NCBI RefSeq assembly: GCF_000717745.1
Contig: NZ_JOBH01000019.1
Coordinates: 124,001-188,000, forward strand
From: Streptomyces violens
GTDB lineage: Bacteria; Actinomycetota; Actinomycetes; Streptomycetales; Streptomycetaceae
Length of the DNA stretch: 64,000 nucleotides
Reading direction: 5' to 3'
The position numbers and the translations under genes are program-made. Shown one piece after another: positions 43,093 through 51,022 of the stretch (the stretch's first letter is position 1; each line of letters opens with the position of its first letter). The notes under the pieces were generated by a model, which was not told the origin of the DNA, did no database searches, and was given only the letters and a program-made list of their open reading frames with translations.

Positions 43093-43566
43093 TCAGTCGA
43101 ACTGGCCGACCTGGTAGTCGCCGGCGGGCTGCTGGGTGATCACGTTCCCGCGGTTGAAGGCGTTGATGATGGCGATGGTGCACACCAGGGCGGCGAGCTG
43201 GTCCTCGTCGTAGTACTTGGCGGCGTTCGCCCAGACCTCGTCCGGGACCCCACCGGCCGCGTCGGCGATGCGGGTGCCCTCCTCCGTCAGCTCCAGCGCG
43301 GCGCGCTCCGCATCGGTGAACACCGTGGCCTCCCGCCAGGCCGCGACCAGGTTGAGTCGCACCGCGGTCTCCCCGGCGGCAGTGGCGTCCTTGGTGTGCA
43401 TGTCGATGCAGCCGGCACAGCCGTTGATCTGGCTGGCACGCAGCATCACCAGCTGCTGCGTCGCGGCCGGCAGCGACGATTCGGCGAGCGTCCTACCCGC
43501 GGCGATGAGGTGCTTCATGGCCTTGACCGCAACCGGGCTGGCCATAAGGTTCAACCGAGCATTCAT
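43093..43566 (-). CDS. AhpD-like / carboxymuconolactone decarboxylase family protein
   Basis: A 157-residue all-helical protein with the redox motif GCAGCIDMHTKDA (CxxC followed by His), typical of AhpD-like alkylhydroperoxidases that reduce peroxides with thiol donors. FNAFNRGN-type C-terminal helix follows. Probably cytoplasmic and part of oxidative-stress defence, although some members decarboxylate lactones. Isolated, with the rRNA methyltransferase-like gene 83 bp upstream on the same strand. Confidence 0.88.
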   Translation of the reverse strand: MNARLNLMASPVAVKAMKHLIAAGRTLAESSLPAATQQLVMLRASQINGCAGCIDMHTKDATAAGETAVRLNLVAAWREATVFTDAERAALELTEEGTRIADAAGGVPDEVWANAAKYYDEDQLAALVCTIAIINAFNRGNVITQQPAGDYQVGQFD

Positions 43567-43649
43567 CGTGCACTCCTGTGTCGTCGTTACTGCTTACCCC
43601 TTGGACGGCGCAGCTCGGCGAGATGTGACATGGGTGAATGTGGCGCGCA

Positions 43650-44549
43650 TCACTCCATCGGGTCGCGGCGCGCGGCACCACGACGACGTGCCGCTCGGGG
43701 GCGCCGAGGTCGGTAGACGGTGGCCAGCAAGGAGACGGTGACCTGGTCGGGCAGGAGGTCGTCGTTGTACAGGTCCGCAGGATTCAGGTGGCGTGCGCTC
43801 GGCGTCATTCCCACCAGGTCGAGGGCCTGCGCTCCGGTCAACGACATGGCGTACGCGACCTGCTCGGTATCGGTGGCCTCGAAGAAGGGTGTCAGTGCTC
43901 GGTGCAGACGCTGTTCCTTGTCGGGGTCGATCGTGATCGCCCCCGGCACCTGGCCGCGCAGCTCAGCCAGGTGCCTCCCGGTCGGACGCACCACGATCAG
44001 CCGGCCGGTCGGGCGCAGCACCCGGTGGAACTCGCTCGGGTTGCGCGGGGCGAAGACGTTCAGCACGACATCGGCCACTCCGTCGGCCAGTGGGAAGGGG
44101 CGGAAGACGTCCCAGGCTGCCGCAGCGGCTCGCTCATGGACCCGGGCTGCCGAGCGCAGCGCGCGCACCGAGGTGTCCAGCCCCAGACCACGGGCGCCGG
44201 GCAACTGGTTCAGTACGCCGGCCAGGTAATAGCCCGTGCCGCACCCGACGTCCACGATCGTGCCCTGCTCGGGCACGGTGCCGGCCGTCAGGCGGGCCAG
44301 GGTCTCGCGGATGGGCGCGTATTTGCCGGTGGACAGGAACTGGTCCCGGGCCCGGATCATGGCCGCGTCGTCGCCGCTGGTGGCGCGGGTGCCCGTCAGG
44401 AGGCCGACGTAGCCGTGGCGGGCGATGTCGAAGGTGTGGCCTGCCGGGCAGCGCAGTGCGCCACGGTCGAGGTGAAGGCCGGCGCGGCACATTGGGCAGC
44501 GCAGAAGAGCGAGGAACGGTATGAGGGCAGGGGGAAGCGGTACAGGCAC
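43650..44549 (-). CDS. RlmA/TlrB-like 23S rRNA (guanine-N1)-methyltransferase
   Basis: A 299-residue SAM-dependent methyltransferase with an N-terminal zinc-ribbon-like segment LRCPMCRAGLHLDRGALRCPAGHTFD (four Cys/His ligands) and the SAM motif TIVDVGCGTGYYLAGVL. This is the RlmA(I)/RlmA(II) layout; the TlrB branch of actinomycetes methylates G748 of 23S rRNA and gives resistance to mycinamicin- and tylosin-type macrolides. GTG at 44549 has AGGAG 6 nt upstream. The C-terminal tail is Arg/Ala-rich. Whether this is a housekeeping enzyme or a resistance determinant cannot be told. Confidence 0.85.
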   Translation of the reverse strand: MPVPLPPALIPFLALLRCPMCRAGLHLDRGALRCPAGHTFDIARHGYVGLLTGTRATSGDDAAMIRARDQFLSTGKYAPIRETLARLTAGTVPEQGTIVDVGCGTGYYLAGVLNQLPGARGLGLDTSVRALRSAARVHERAAAAAWDVFRPFPLADGVADVVLNVFAPRNPSEFHRVLRPTGRLIVVRPTGRHLAELRGQVPGAITIDPDKEQRLHRALTPFFEATDTEQVAYAMSLTGAQALDLVGMTPSARHLNPADLYNDDLLPDQVTVSLLATVYRPRRPRAARRRGAARRDPME

Positions 44550-44758
44550 AAGGCACTCCTGGCAGGGGTGAAGGGAGGGGGCCGTGCCTGCACGGACTTG
44601 GTTCACGCGACAGGCACGCCAAGGAGGGCGACGCCGTCCGGCATCGCCCTCAAAGCCTCCCGATCACAGGAAGCAGCAGTGCGGAGTGCTCATGAATGCC
44701 ATGCCTGGAGTTTACAGAGCCAGGAGATCGTGGTCTCCGCTGATCGAGACAGGTCAGG

Positions 44759-46372
44759 TCAGGTCAGCTCGAAGCCGTGGTAGTGCGCTACCGCCACCCC
44801 GTCACCGATCAGTTTGTAGGTGCCGACGCCGCCGGCGAAGGGCATGAAGACGCGTTGCTTTCCTGGGATGTTGGCGCCCATGTACCAGGACGCGGCCTGT
44901 GGCATTACGGTGAGGGCCGCGACGTCGTTGGTGGTGTTCACCCAGTTGTCCTCGGCGTCGAGCGCCGGCTCCATGCGGTTCAAGCCGTGGTCGCGGAGAT
45001 ACTCCAGTGCGCGGGTGATCCAGTCGACGTGGTACTCGATCGAGGTCATCATGTTGGACAGGACCGATGGGCTCTGCGGGCCGGTGACCATGAACAGGTT
45101 CGGGAAGCCGGCCGACATCAGGCCCAGGTACGTGCGCGGGCCGTGGGCCCACTTCTCCCGCAGAGGCCGGTCGTCGCCGTTGCGGATGTCCATGGCGTTC
45201 AGCGCGCCGGTCATTGCGTCGAAGCCCGTGGCGAGGATGATCACATCGAATTCGTGCTCGGTCCCGCCCGCGACGATCCCGCGCTCGGTGAGGCGCTGGA
45301 TCGGCTGCTCATTGATGTCGACCAGCGACACGTTGTCCTGGTTGTAGACCTCGAAGTAGCCGGTGTCGACGCACATCCGCTTGCTGGCGATCGGGTACGT
45401 ACGCGGCGACAGCTTCTCCGCGAGCTGCGGGTCCTTGACCTTTTCCCGGATCCGGCCGCGTACGTACTCGGCGGCGGCGTCATTGGCCTTCATGTCCTTG
45501 AGGATGTCCTTGAAGGCGCTGGAGAAGCACAGGCCGCCGTCGGCCCAGCGCGCGTCGAACTCGCGCTGTACTTCCTCGACTTCGGTTTCGATCAGGGGTC
45601 GGGTACCGCTGTGGCACTGGAATCCGGTGCGCGACATCCGGCTGTACTCGCGGATCTCGCGGTAGCGCGTCCTGGCGTCGGCCAGGCGCTCGTCGTTGGG
45701 GCCGTTGTGTGCCGGTACGGCGAAGCTCGGCGTGCGCTGGAAGACCGTGAGTGCGTCGACGACCGGCGCGATCTCGGTGATCGTCTGCAGGCCGGAGGAA
45801 CCGGTGCCGATGACGGCGACGCGCTTGCCGGCCAGGTCAACGCCCTCGTGCGGCCAGCGGGACGTCCAGTACACCTCGCCCGCGAAGTCCTCCAGCCCTT
45901 CGAAATGCGGGCGGGACGGCACCGAGAGGCAGCCGGTCGCCGCGATCACGTACTGCGCTGTGTGAGAGATGCGAGAGGTGTGAGAGGTGCGAGACGTGCC
46001 GTCTTCGGTGGTCACCGTCCAGCGGTTCGCGTCGTCGTCCCAATTCAGCGACTCCACGCGGGTATTGAAGGTGATGTCCTTGCGCAGGTCGTACCGCTGC
46101 GCGACGTGCTGCGCGTAGGAGAGCAGTTCCGGTTGCGCGGCGTACCGCTCGCTCCAGTCCCACTCCTGCTCCAGCTCCGGATCGAAGGAGTACGAGTACT
46201 CGACCGACTCGATGTCACAACGCGCCCCGGGGTAGCGGTTCCAGTACCACGTGCCGCCGACGTCATCGCCGGCCTCGATGACGTGTGCGTCGAAACCGAG
46301 CCGGCGGAGGCGGTGCAGCTGGTACATGCCCGCGAAGCCCGCACCAATGATGATCACGTCGTGGTCAGACAT
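44759..46372 (-). CDS. Flavin-binding (Baeyer-Villiger-type) monooxygenase
   Basis: A 537-residue class B flavoprotein monooxygenase. FAD-binding GAGFAGMYQLHRLRRLGFDAHVIEAGDDVGGTWYWNRYPGARCDIES is typical of BVMOs; the NADPH-binding GTGSSGLQT lies at ~200. The fingerprint FxGxxxHxxxW is present as FAGEVYWTSRW, with Trp in place of the His. Other BVMO features (YPGARCD, ILATGFDA) are intact. A 16-residue insert with repeated TSHTSRISHT lies around residue 130-145. It is coupled to an esterase by an 8-bp overlap (the esterase stop lies inside the first codons of this gene) and both have the divergent AraC regulator upstream. The pair fits ketone oxidation to an ester followed by hydrolysis. Confidence 0.88.
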   Translation of the reverse strand: MSDHDVIIIGAGFAGMYQLHRLRRLGFDAHVIEAGDDVGGTWYWNRYPGARCDIESVEYSYSFDPELEQEWDWSERYAAQPELLSYAQHVAQRYDLRKDITFNTRVESLNWDDDANRWTVTTEDGTSRTSHTSRISHTAQYVIAATGCLSVPSRPHFEGLEDFAGEVYWTSRWPHEGVDLAGKRVAVIGTGSSGLQTITEIAPVVDALTVFQRTPSFAVPAHNGPNDERLADARTRYREIREYSRMSRTGFQCHSGTRPLIETEVEEVQREFDARWADGGLCFSSAFKDILKDMKANDAAAEYVRGRIREKVKDPQLAEKLSPRTYPIASKRMCVDTGYFEVYNQDNVSLVDINEQPIQRLTERGIVAGGTEHEFDVIILATGFDAMTGALNAMDIRNGDDRPLREKWAHGPRTYLGLMSAGFPNLFMVTGPQSPSVLSNMMTSIEYHVDWITRALEYLRDHGLNRMEPALDAEDNWVNTTNDVAALTVMPQAASWYMGANIPGKQRVFMPFAGGVGTYKLIGDGVAVAHYHGFELT

Positions 46373-47351
46373 GGATCACACCTCCCTTGGCTCCCTTGCC
46401 GTGCGACTCGTGCGACTCGTACGAGGCGATGAAGTCGTTGATGTGGTCCGCGACGAGTCCCATCCCTGCCGCCTGGCCGGGCAGGAGCTTCGCCATCTGG
46501 AAGTACGCGTGCATCTGGCCCTTGGCCTCTTCGAGTGTGACCGTTACCCCGGCGCCCTCCAGCGCCTTCGCATAGGCGACGCCTTCGTCGTGCAATGGGT
46601 CGTACTCGGCCACGTACACCAGGGCCGGGGGCAGCCCCGCGTGGCTGTCGGCGCGCAGCGGGGACGCGTCAGGGTTCTTGCGTGCTTCCTCGTCCGCGAG
46701 GTAGTGGCCCCAGAACCAGATCATGGTGTCCCGGCTGAGCAGGAGTTGGTTCTCGGGTGCCAGGCAGGAGGGCGTGTCGAGGTCGCAGTCGGTCACGGGA
46801 TAGACCAGGACCTGGTAGTCGATTTTCGGGCCCGCCTTGTCGCGCGCCCACAGCGTCATCACCGCGCTGATGTTGCCCCCGGCGCTGTCACCGGCGACGA
46901 TCAGCGGGACACCCTCGGGCGCCAGATCCGCGGCATGTTCCGCCACCCAGCACAGACCGGTGTAGCTGTCTTCGATCGCGGTCGGGAAGGGGTGTTCGGG
47001 GGCCTTGCGGTAATTGACGAGTGCGACGGTGGACTGTGTTGTGTTCGCCAGCTGACGACCCAGGTGGTCGTACTGCAAGTCGATGTCACCGAGCACCCAG
47101 CCGCCGCCGTGGTAGTACACGATGATCGCCTTCGGTTCGCCCGCGGGCTTGAGTATCCGGGTCCTGAACTGCCCGCCACGGCCCTGGAGTTTGAGGTTCC
47201 GGACCGATTCGACGTCCGGGCCCGGTCCGCTCAGGCCGGCGAGGATCGGCCCGCTCATCCGGGCGATGGCCGGTGTCGACTCGTGGGTCGCGGGGCCATC
47301 GGCCTCGGCCAGCTGGGCGAGCAGCGCCTGGGATGCGGGGTCTAGAGGCAT
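46365..47351 (-). CDS. Alpha/beta hydrolase (hormone-sensitive-lipase family esterase)
   Basis: A 328-residue esterase of family IV: oxyanion motif YYHGGGWVLG, nucleophile Ser in VAGDSAGGN, acid Asp in AEYDPLHDEG and His in GQMHAYFQ. ATG at 47351 with AGAGAAGG upstream; a longer in-frame extension is not supported. The gene overlaps the BVMO start by 8 bp, so translation is coupled. Together they could convert a ketone to an ester and then to an alcohol and an acid; the ester substrate is inferred, not shown. Confidence 0.9.
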   Translation of the reverse strand: MPLDPASQALLAQLAEADGPATHESTPAIARMSGPILAGLSGPGPDVESVRNLKLQGRGGQFRTRILKPAGEPKAIIVYYHGGGWVLGDIDLQYDHLGRQLANTTQSTVALVNYRKAPEHPFPTAIEDSYTGLCWVAEHAADLAPEGVPLIVAGDSAGGNISAVMTLWARDKAGPKIDYQVLVYPVTDCDLDTPSCLAPENQLLLSRDTMIWFWGHYLADEEARKNPDASPLRADSHAGLPPALVYVAEYDPLHDEGVAYAKALEGAGVTVTLEEAKGQMHAYFQMAKLLPGQAAGMGLVADHINDFIASYESHESHGKGAKGGVIHV

Positions 47352-47371
47352 ACCGCCTTCTCTCTTGTGAC

Positions 47372-47415
47372 GCCGGTTGCGATGCCGGTTGCGATGTCGA
47401 CTTGTGGTGCCGGTT
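47372..47415. promoter_or_regulatory. Direct repeats upstream of the esterase/BVMO genes (candidate AraC sites)
   Basis: GCCGGTTGCGAT occurs twice in tandem (47372-47383, 47384-47395), and GCCGGTT again at 47409-47415 and 47521-47527. Direct repeats of this size are typical binding sites of AraC-family activators; the regulator is encoded divergently. Confidence 0.45.
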
Positions 47416-47596
47416 ACGGTCCCTGGCGGTCCAAGGTAAGGACGGGTTCCGCTCACCGGCAGAGCACGGGGGGCCACAACTCGGCCGTTCCGGCCACAGA
47501 ACCGGTACGGGCCGATTGACGCCGGTTCTCCCGTTGGCGAGACTGGCCAAAATGACCGAGAGATCCGCGACGGAGAGCCCCAGGACGGAGAAATCC

Positions 47597-48730
47597 GTGA
47601 CCGAGGGATCCGCGGCTCACGCGTCACCCCGGACGTCATCCCAGACGACACCCCAGGCGTCACTCCAGACGACACCCCAGGCGACTTCCCAGGTCATCGC
47701 CACCATGCGGGACCCATGGGATCACCCGCGCACGATGGTCGGCGTCGCGATCCTCTGCGAGTGGGCTGCTCAGCGAGGAGTCGACGTCGGCGCACTGCTG
47801 CGGGGGTCCCGCATTACCCCACGGAGCCTCGCCGACCCCGACGAACTGCTGGAAGCACAGCAGGAGATCGCGGTGATCCGCAACCTGCTCGACGCCTTCG
47901 ACAACCGCCCCGGACTGGGCATCGAGCTCGGACGGCTCTACCACCTCACGGCGTACGGCTACTTCGGCTATCTGCTCGCGGCGTGCTCGTCGGTGCGGGA
48001 GACGGTCCGGTACGGCCTGCGGTACGCGCTGCTCACCTTCGCCTTTTCGACGATGACGGCCCAGATCAGAGAGTCGGGACAGTACGTTCTCGCGATGGAG
48101 TCCCACGATGTGCCCGAGGACATCCGGCGCTTCGTCGTCGAGCGCGATGCCGCCGCCACCGTCCAGATCCAACGCGAAGTCTTCCCGGGCGCGAACCGGG
48201 TCCCGCTGCGCGAGGTCAGGCTGCCCTTCGAGATCGACGAGACCCGGCGGCCACCGGTTTACCAGGACCATTTCCAGGTTCCGGTGAGCTTCGGTCACCC
48301 CCGCGCCGAGCTGGTCTTCGACGTTGGGTACCTCGATCAAGTGCCGCCAATGGCGAACGCACACACCGCGCTGCTCATGATCGAGCAGTGTGAGCGGATC
48401 CGAACGGAACGGCTGCACTGCACCGGCGTCTCGGCCCGGGTCCGCGCCCATCTGCTCGACCGGGACTCGCTCGACATCAGCCTTGAGGACGTCGCCGAGC
48501 AGTTGCATTACGCACCGCGGACCCTGCGACGACGCCTGGCGAACGAGGGTACGACCTTCCGGGCGATCCTCGACGAGGTACGACGTGGTGTCGCCGAGAA
48601 CCTGCTGCGCGACCCGTCGATCCCGCGGTACGAGATCGCCCAGCTGCTCGGCTACCAGGACTGGTCGAGCTTCCTCCGGGCACGGCGGCGGTGGCAGGGC
48701 GGGACAGGGAACCGGACTCCGGCGAAGTAG
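47597..48730 (+). CDS. AraC-family transcriptional regulator (VirS/OruR-like)
   Basis: A 377-residue regulator. The first ~40 residues are Ser/Thr/Gln/Ala-rich, encoded by a 24-bp tandem repeat. The central sensor domain (~60-280: GRLYHLTAYGYFGYLLAACSSVRETVRYGLRYALL) is of the arabinose-binding-like type found in OruR/VirS, and the C-terminal AraC HTH (~290-370: DISLEDVAEQLHYAPRTLRRRLANEGTTFRAILDEVRR, RYEIAQLLGYQDWSSFLRARRRW) is clear. GTG at 47597 has GGAG 6 nt upstream; ATG at 47552 and 47705 are alternatives. It probably activates the divergent esterase/BVMO pair. Confidence 0.85.
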   Translation: MTEGSAAHASPRTSSQTTPQASLQTTPQATSQVIATMRDPWDHPRTMVGVAILCEWAAQRGVDVGALLRGSRITPRSLADPDELLEAQQEIAVIRNLLDAFDNRPGLGIELGRLYHLTAYGYFGYLLAACSSVRETVRYGLRYALLTFAFSTMTAQIRESGQYVLAMESHDVPEDIRRFVVERDAAATVQIQREVFPGANRVPLREVRLPFEIDETRRPPVYQDHFQVPVSFGHPRAELVFDVGYLDQVPPMANAHTALLMIEQCERIRTERLHCTGVSARVRAHLLDRDSLDISLEDVAEQLHYAPRTLRRRLANEGTTFRAILDEVRRGVAENLLRDPSIPRYEIAQLLGYQDWSSFLRARRRWQGGTGNRTPAK

Positions 48731-48853
48731 GCCGGGACGGACACTGCGTGACGGCGAACGCTCTCCGAAGTCATCGCAGACCCTTCACCAACTCTTCACA
48801 TCACGTATAAGCTCCTGTCGCTCCATCAGACCGTGAACATGGGGGGAATTCCC

Positions 48854-49372
48854 TTGCGCAAGAGCCCTGTCATAGCCACCGCCACCGCCACCGCCACCGC
48901 CACGGCCATCGCCGCCGGCGCGCTGGCCGTGCTCGCCGCCGCTCCGGCCCAGGCCGCCGAGTACCACTCGGCGTTGAAGATCCGCGGAGTCCAGTACGAC
49001 GCCCCCGGCCGGGACTCCAACAGCTGCTCCTCCGGCAACACCGACGAGGAGTACCTGACGATCAAGAACTACTCGGCCTCGGCGACCATCAACCTCAAGG
49101 GCTATGTCGTCAAGGACGCGGCGGGCAACCGCTTCAAGTTCGCTGCGAGCCACTACCTCCAGCCCGGCGATTATGTGAAGCTCCGCGGCGGCTACGGCAC
49201 CGACTCCGATGCGCGCAACGTGGTCTACCGCGACAACTGCAACTTCCTGTGGAACAACGACCGCGACACGATCTACCTGTACAAGCCCTCCGGCAGCCGC
49301 TCGGACGTCCACGCCTACACCAAGAGCGGCTCCGACCGCGACGGCAACGGCTACATCGGCTTCCACAGCTGA
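48854..49372 (+). CDS. Secreted lamin-tail-domain protein
   Basis: A 172-residue exported protein. Signal peptide MRKSPVIATATA... ending AAPAQA, then a lamin-tail (LTD) beta-sandwich (LKIRGVQYDAPGRDSN, DEEYLTIKNYSASATINLKGYVVKDAAGNRFKF, LQPGDYVKLRGGYGT, DTIYLYKPSGSRSDVHAYTKSG). Similar domains occur in extracellular actinobacterial proteins of unknown role, sometimes nucleases or surface binders. TTG at 48854 is chosen because it gives the canonical signal start and GGGGGG lies upstream; ATG at 48833 or 48839 would add a poor leader. The region of the signal peptide is a (GCCACC) microsatellite. Confidence 0.75.
   Translation: MRKSPVIATATATATATAIAAGALAVLAAAPAQAAEYHSALKIRGVQYDAPGRDSNSCSSGNTDEEYLTIKNYSASATINLKGYVVKDAAGNRFKFAASHYLQPGDYVKLRGGYGTDSDARNVVYRDNCNFLWNNDRDTIYLYKPSGSRSDVHAYTKSGSDRDGNGYIGFHS
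48875..48904. repeat. GCCACC microsatellite in the signal-peptide coding region
   Basis: Five successive 6-bp units (GCCACC x4, then GCCACG) encode an Ala-Thr run in the signal peptide of the lamin-tail protein. Slippage here would change signal length in steps of two residues. Confidence 0.85.
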
Positions 49373-49386
49373 TCCGGACGCAGGCA

Positions 49387-49413
49387 GGTCCACCTCCCGG
49401 GTGGAGGTGGACC
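49387..49413. terminator. Bidirectional terminator
   Basis: An 11-bp perfect stem, GGTCCACCTCC (49387-49397) and GGAGGTGGACC (49403-49413), loop of 5. It separates the convergent lamin-tail and proline-iminopeptidase-like genes and should act on both. Confidence 0.8.
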
Positions 49414-49423
49414 CACGCCCGCG

Positions 49424-50752
49424 TCAGATCCGCCCGCAGGCCATGTCCAGCAGTCGGTCGAGGACTGCCGGGTCTGCTCGTACGCCGTCGTGGGCGTGGG
49501 TGTTGGTGATCCAGGGGCGCAGGCCGCGTACCAGGTCGGCGGTGGCCAGGGACTGGTCGCGGTCGACGAACATGTCGTCGTAGTAGACGGCGGCGGTGAC
49601 CGGGACGTTGTTGTGGGCGAGCTTGTCCAGGTCGTACAGAGCCGGCCAGTCGGTGCGCTGGGCGAGGAGGTCCGCGGTCTCGCGCAGTGGTACGAGGGCG
49701 GGGTCCTCCTCGAACTGCCAGGGGTAGATCATTTCGCCGGTGAAGCGGAGCGGGCTGTGCGGGTCCTGGCCGTCCGCGTCGAACTCCGGGAATTCCTTGC
49801 GGATGCGGTGGGCGGACCAGTCGGTGGGGCGGCCGCCCTGTGCGTAGATCGGTTCGTGGAGGACGGCGTAGAGGGGGCGCGGGGCGAAGGAGACGACGGC
49901 GTCGACGCCGCGCAGGAAGGTGTCCGACAGCTCGGGGCCGCGGGCGCCGTCGACGAAGGCGGATTCCAGCAGGTAGTGGAGGGTGTCGAAGCCGGAGGCG
50001 GTACCGAAGGTGATGCCCGTCGTCTGGAAGCGGCGGACGGTGAGGCGCTCGCCGGACGGCATCCGTACGTCGTGCGCGGCCAGGTGGGCGGCGACCGCGT
50101 CGGCGAGGGCCTGGTCGCCCGGGTAGCGGTCGAAGTAGCGCGTGTTGTGAGCGAGCGTGCGGCGGTACGCGGCGCGGTACACATCGTCCGCGTGGCCGGT
50201 GAGCGTGGGCAGGCCGCCGGTGATGAGTACGCGCTCCAGACCTTCCGGCGCGAGGCTCAGATAGGTCAGCGCGCTGAAGCCGCCGAAGCTCTGGCCGAGG
50301 ACCGTCCAGGGCCGGTCTCCGCACAGCCGGCGGCGCAGCAGCTCGGCATCGCGCACGATCGCGTCGGCACGGAAGTGTCCGAGGTGCTCGGCGGCCGCGG
50401 CGGCGTCCGCGTGGACGGCGAGGGTGCGGCGGTCCGCGGGGGTGGAGCGGCCCGTGCCGCGTTGGTCCATGAGTACGACGCGGTAGTCCTTGAGGGCGCG
50501 GCGCAGCCAGGCGCCGGCCGCGTTGGGCCGCTCGGCGCGGCAGCCGGGGCCGCCCTGCAGCCACAGCAGCAGGGGCAGCTCGCGGTGTTCGTGTTCCGCG
50601 GCGACGACCTCGCGAGCGAAGAGGGTGATCGACGGGCCGCCCGGGCGCGCGTGGTCGAGGGGTACGGCGAGGCTGTGGTCGGTGCAGACCATGCCGTTGT
50701 GGCGGTACGTGGGCGTAGCGGGCGCAGTGGGCGTGGTGGGGGTCGTCGTCAT
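49424..50752 (-). CDS. Proline iminopeptidase-like alpha/beta hydrolase
   Basis: A 442-residue S33-family hydrolase. WLQGGPGCRAERP is the S33 oxyanion motif, GQSFGGFSALTYL holds the nucleophile, and the late acid and His (DDMFVDRDQS, NTHAHDGVR) are in place. Cytoplasmic, no signal peptide. Cleaves N-terminal proline or acts on other amides or esters; the ~100-residue cap and C-terminal length are those of actinobacterial prolyl aminopeptidases. Starts at 50752 with a weak TGGAG. Confidence 0.88.
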   Translation of the reverse strand: MTTTPTTPTAPATPTYRHNGMVCTDHSLAVPLDHARPGGPSITLFAREVVAAEHEHRELPLLLWLQGGPGCRAERPNAAGAWLRRALKDYRVVLMDQRGTGRSTPADRRTLAVHADAAAAAEHLGHFRADAIVRDAELLRRRLCGDRPWTVLGQSFGGFSALTYLSLAPEGLERVLITGGLPTLTGHADDVYRAAYRRTLAHNTRYFDRYPGDQALADAVAAHLAAHDVRMPSGERLTVRRFQTTGITFGTASGFDTLHYLLESAFVDGARGPELSDTFLRGVDAVVSFAPRPLYAVLHEPIYAQGGRPTDWSAHRIRKEFPEFDADGQDPHSPLRFTGEMIYPWQFEEDPALVPLRETADLLAQRTDWPALYDLDKLAHNNVPVTAAVYYDDMFVDRDQSLATADLVRGLRPWITNTHAHDGVRADPAVLDRLLDMACGRI

Positions 50753-51022
50753 GGGTGGCTCCAGTCGTCATTGGGGACTTCAATGATGCGATCACGGGCA
50801 TGCGTGCGTACGTCTCCCGGGGGACATCGGCGTTTGCTGGACCATCACCGTGCGGCCCCGGCGTGGCCCGGGATGAAGGCGCCCACGATTGCGGGTGCAG
50901 CGGATGGGCAGCCGCCGTATCCGATCACCGGACGCTTCCGGGGACCGCGGCGGTGACGGTGACGTCGTCGTCGATGACGGTGACGTCGGCGGCGGCGGCG
51001 GGCGGGCGATCGGCCGAGTCCG

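Noticed and set aside
44777..46432. 551-codon open frame on the plus strand opposite the BVMO
   Set aside because: The opposite strand encodes a clear FAD monooxygenase; this one has no family match and a poor start.
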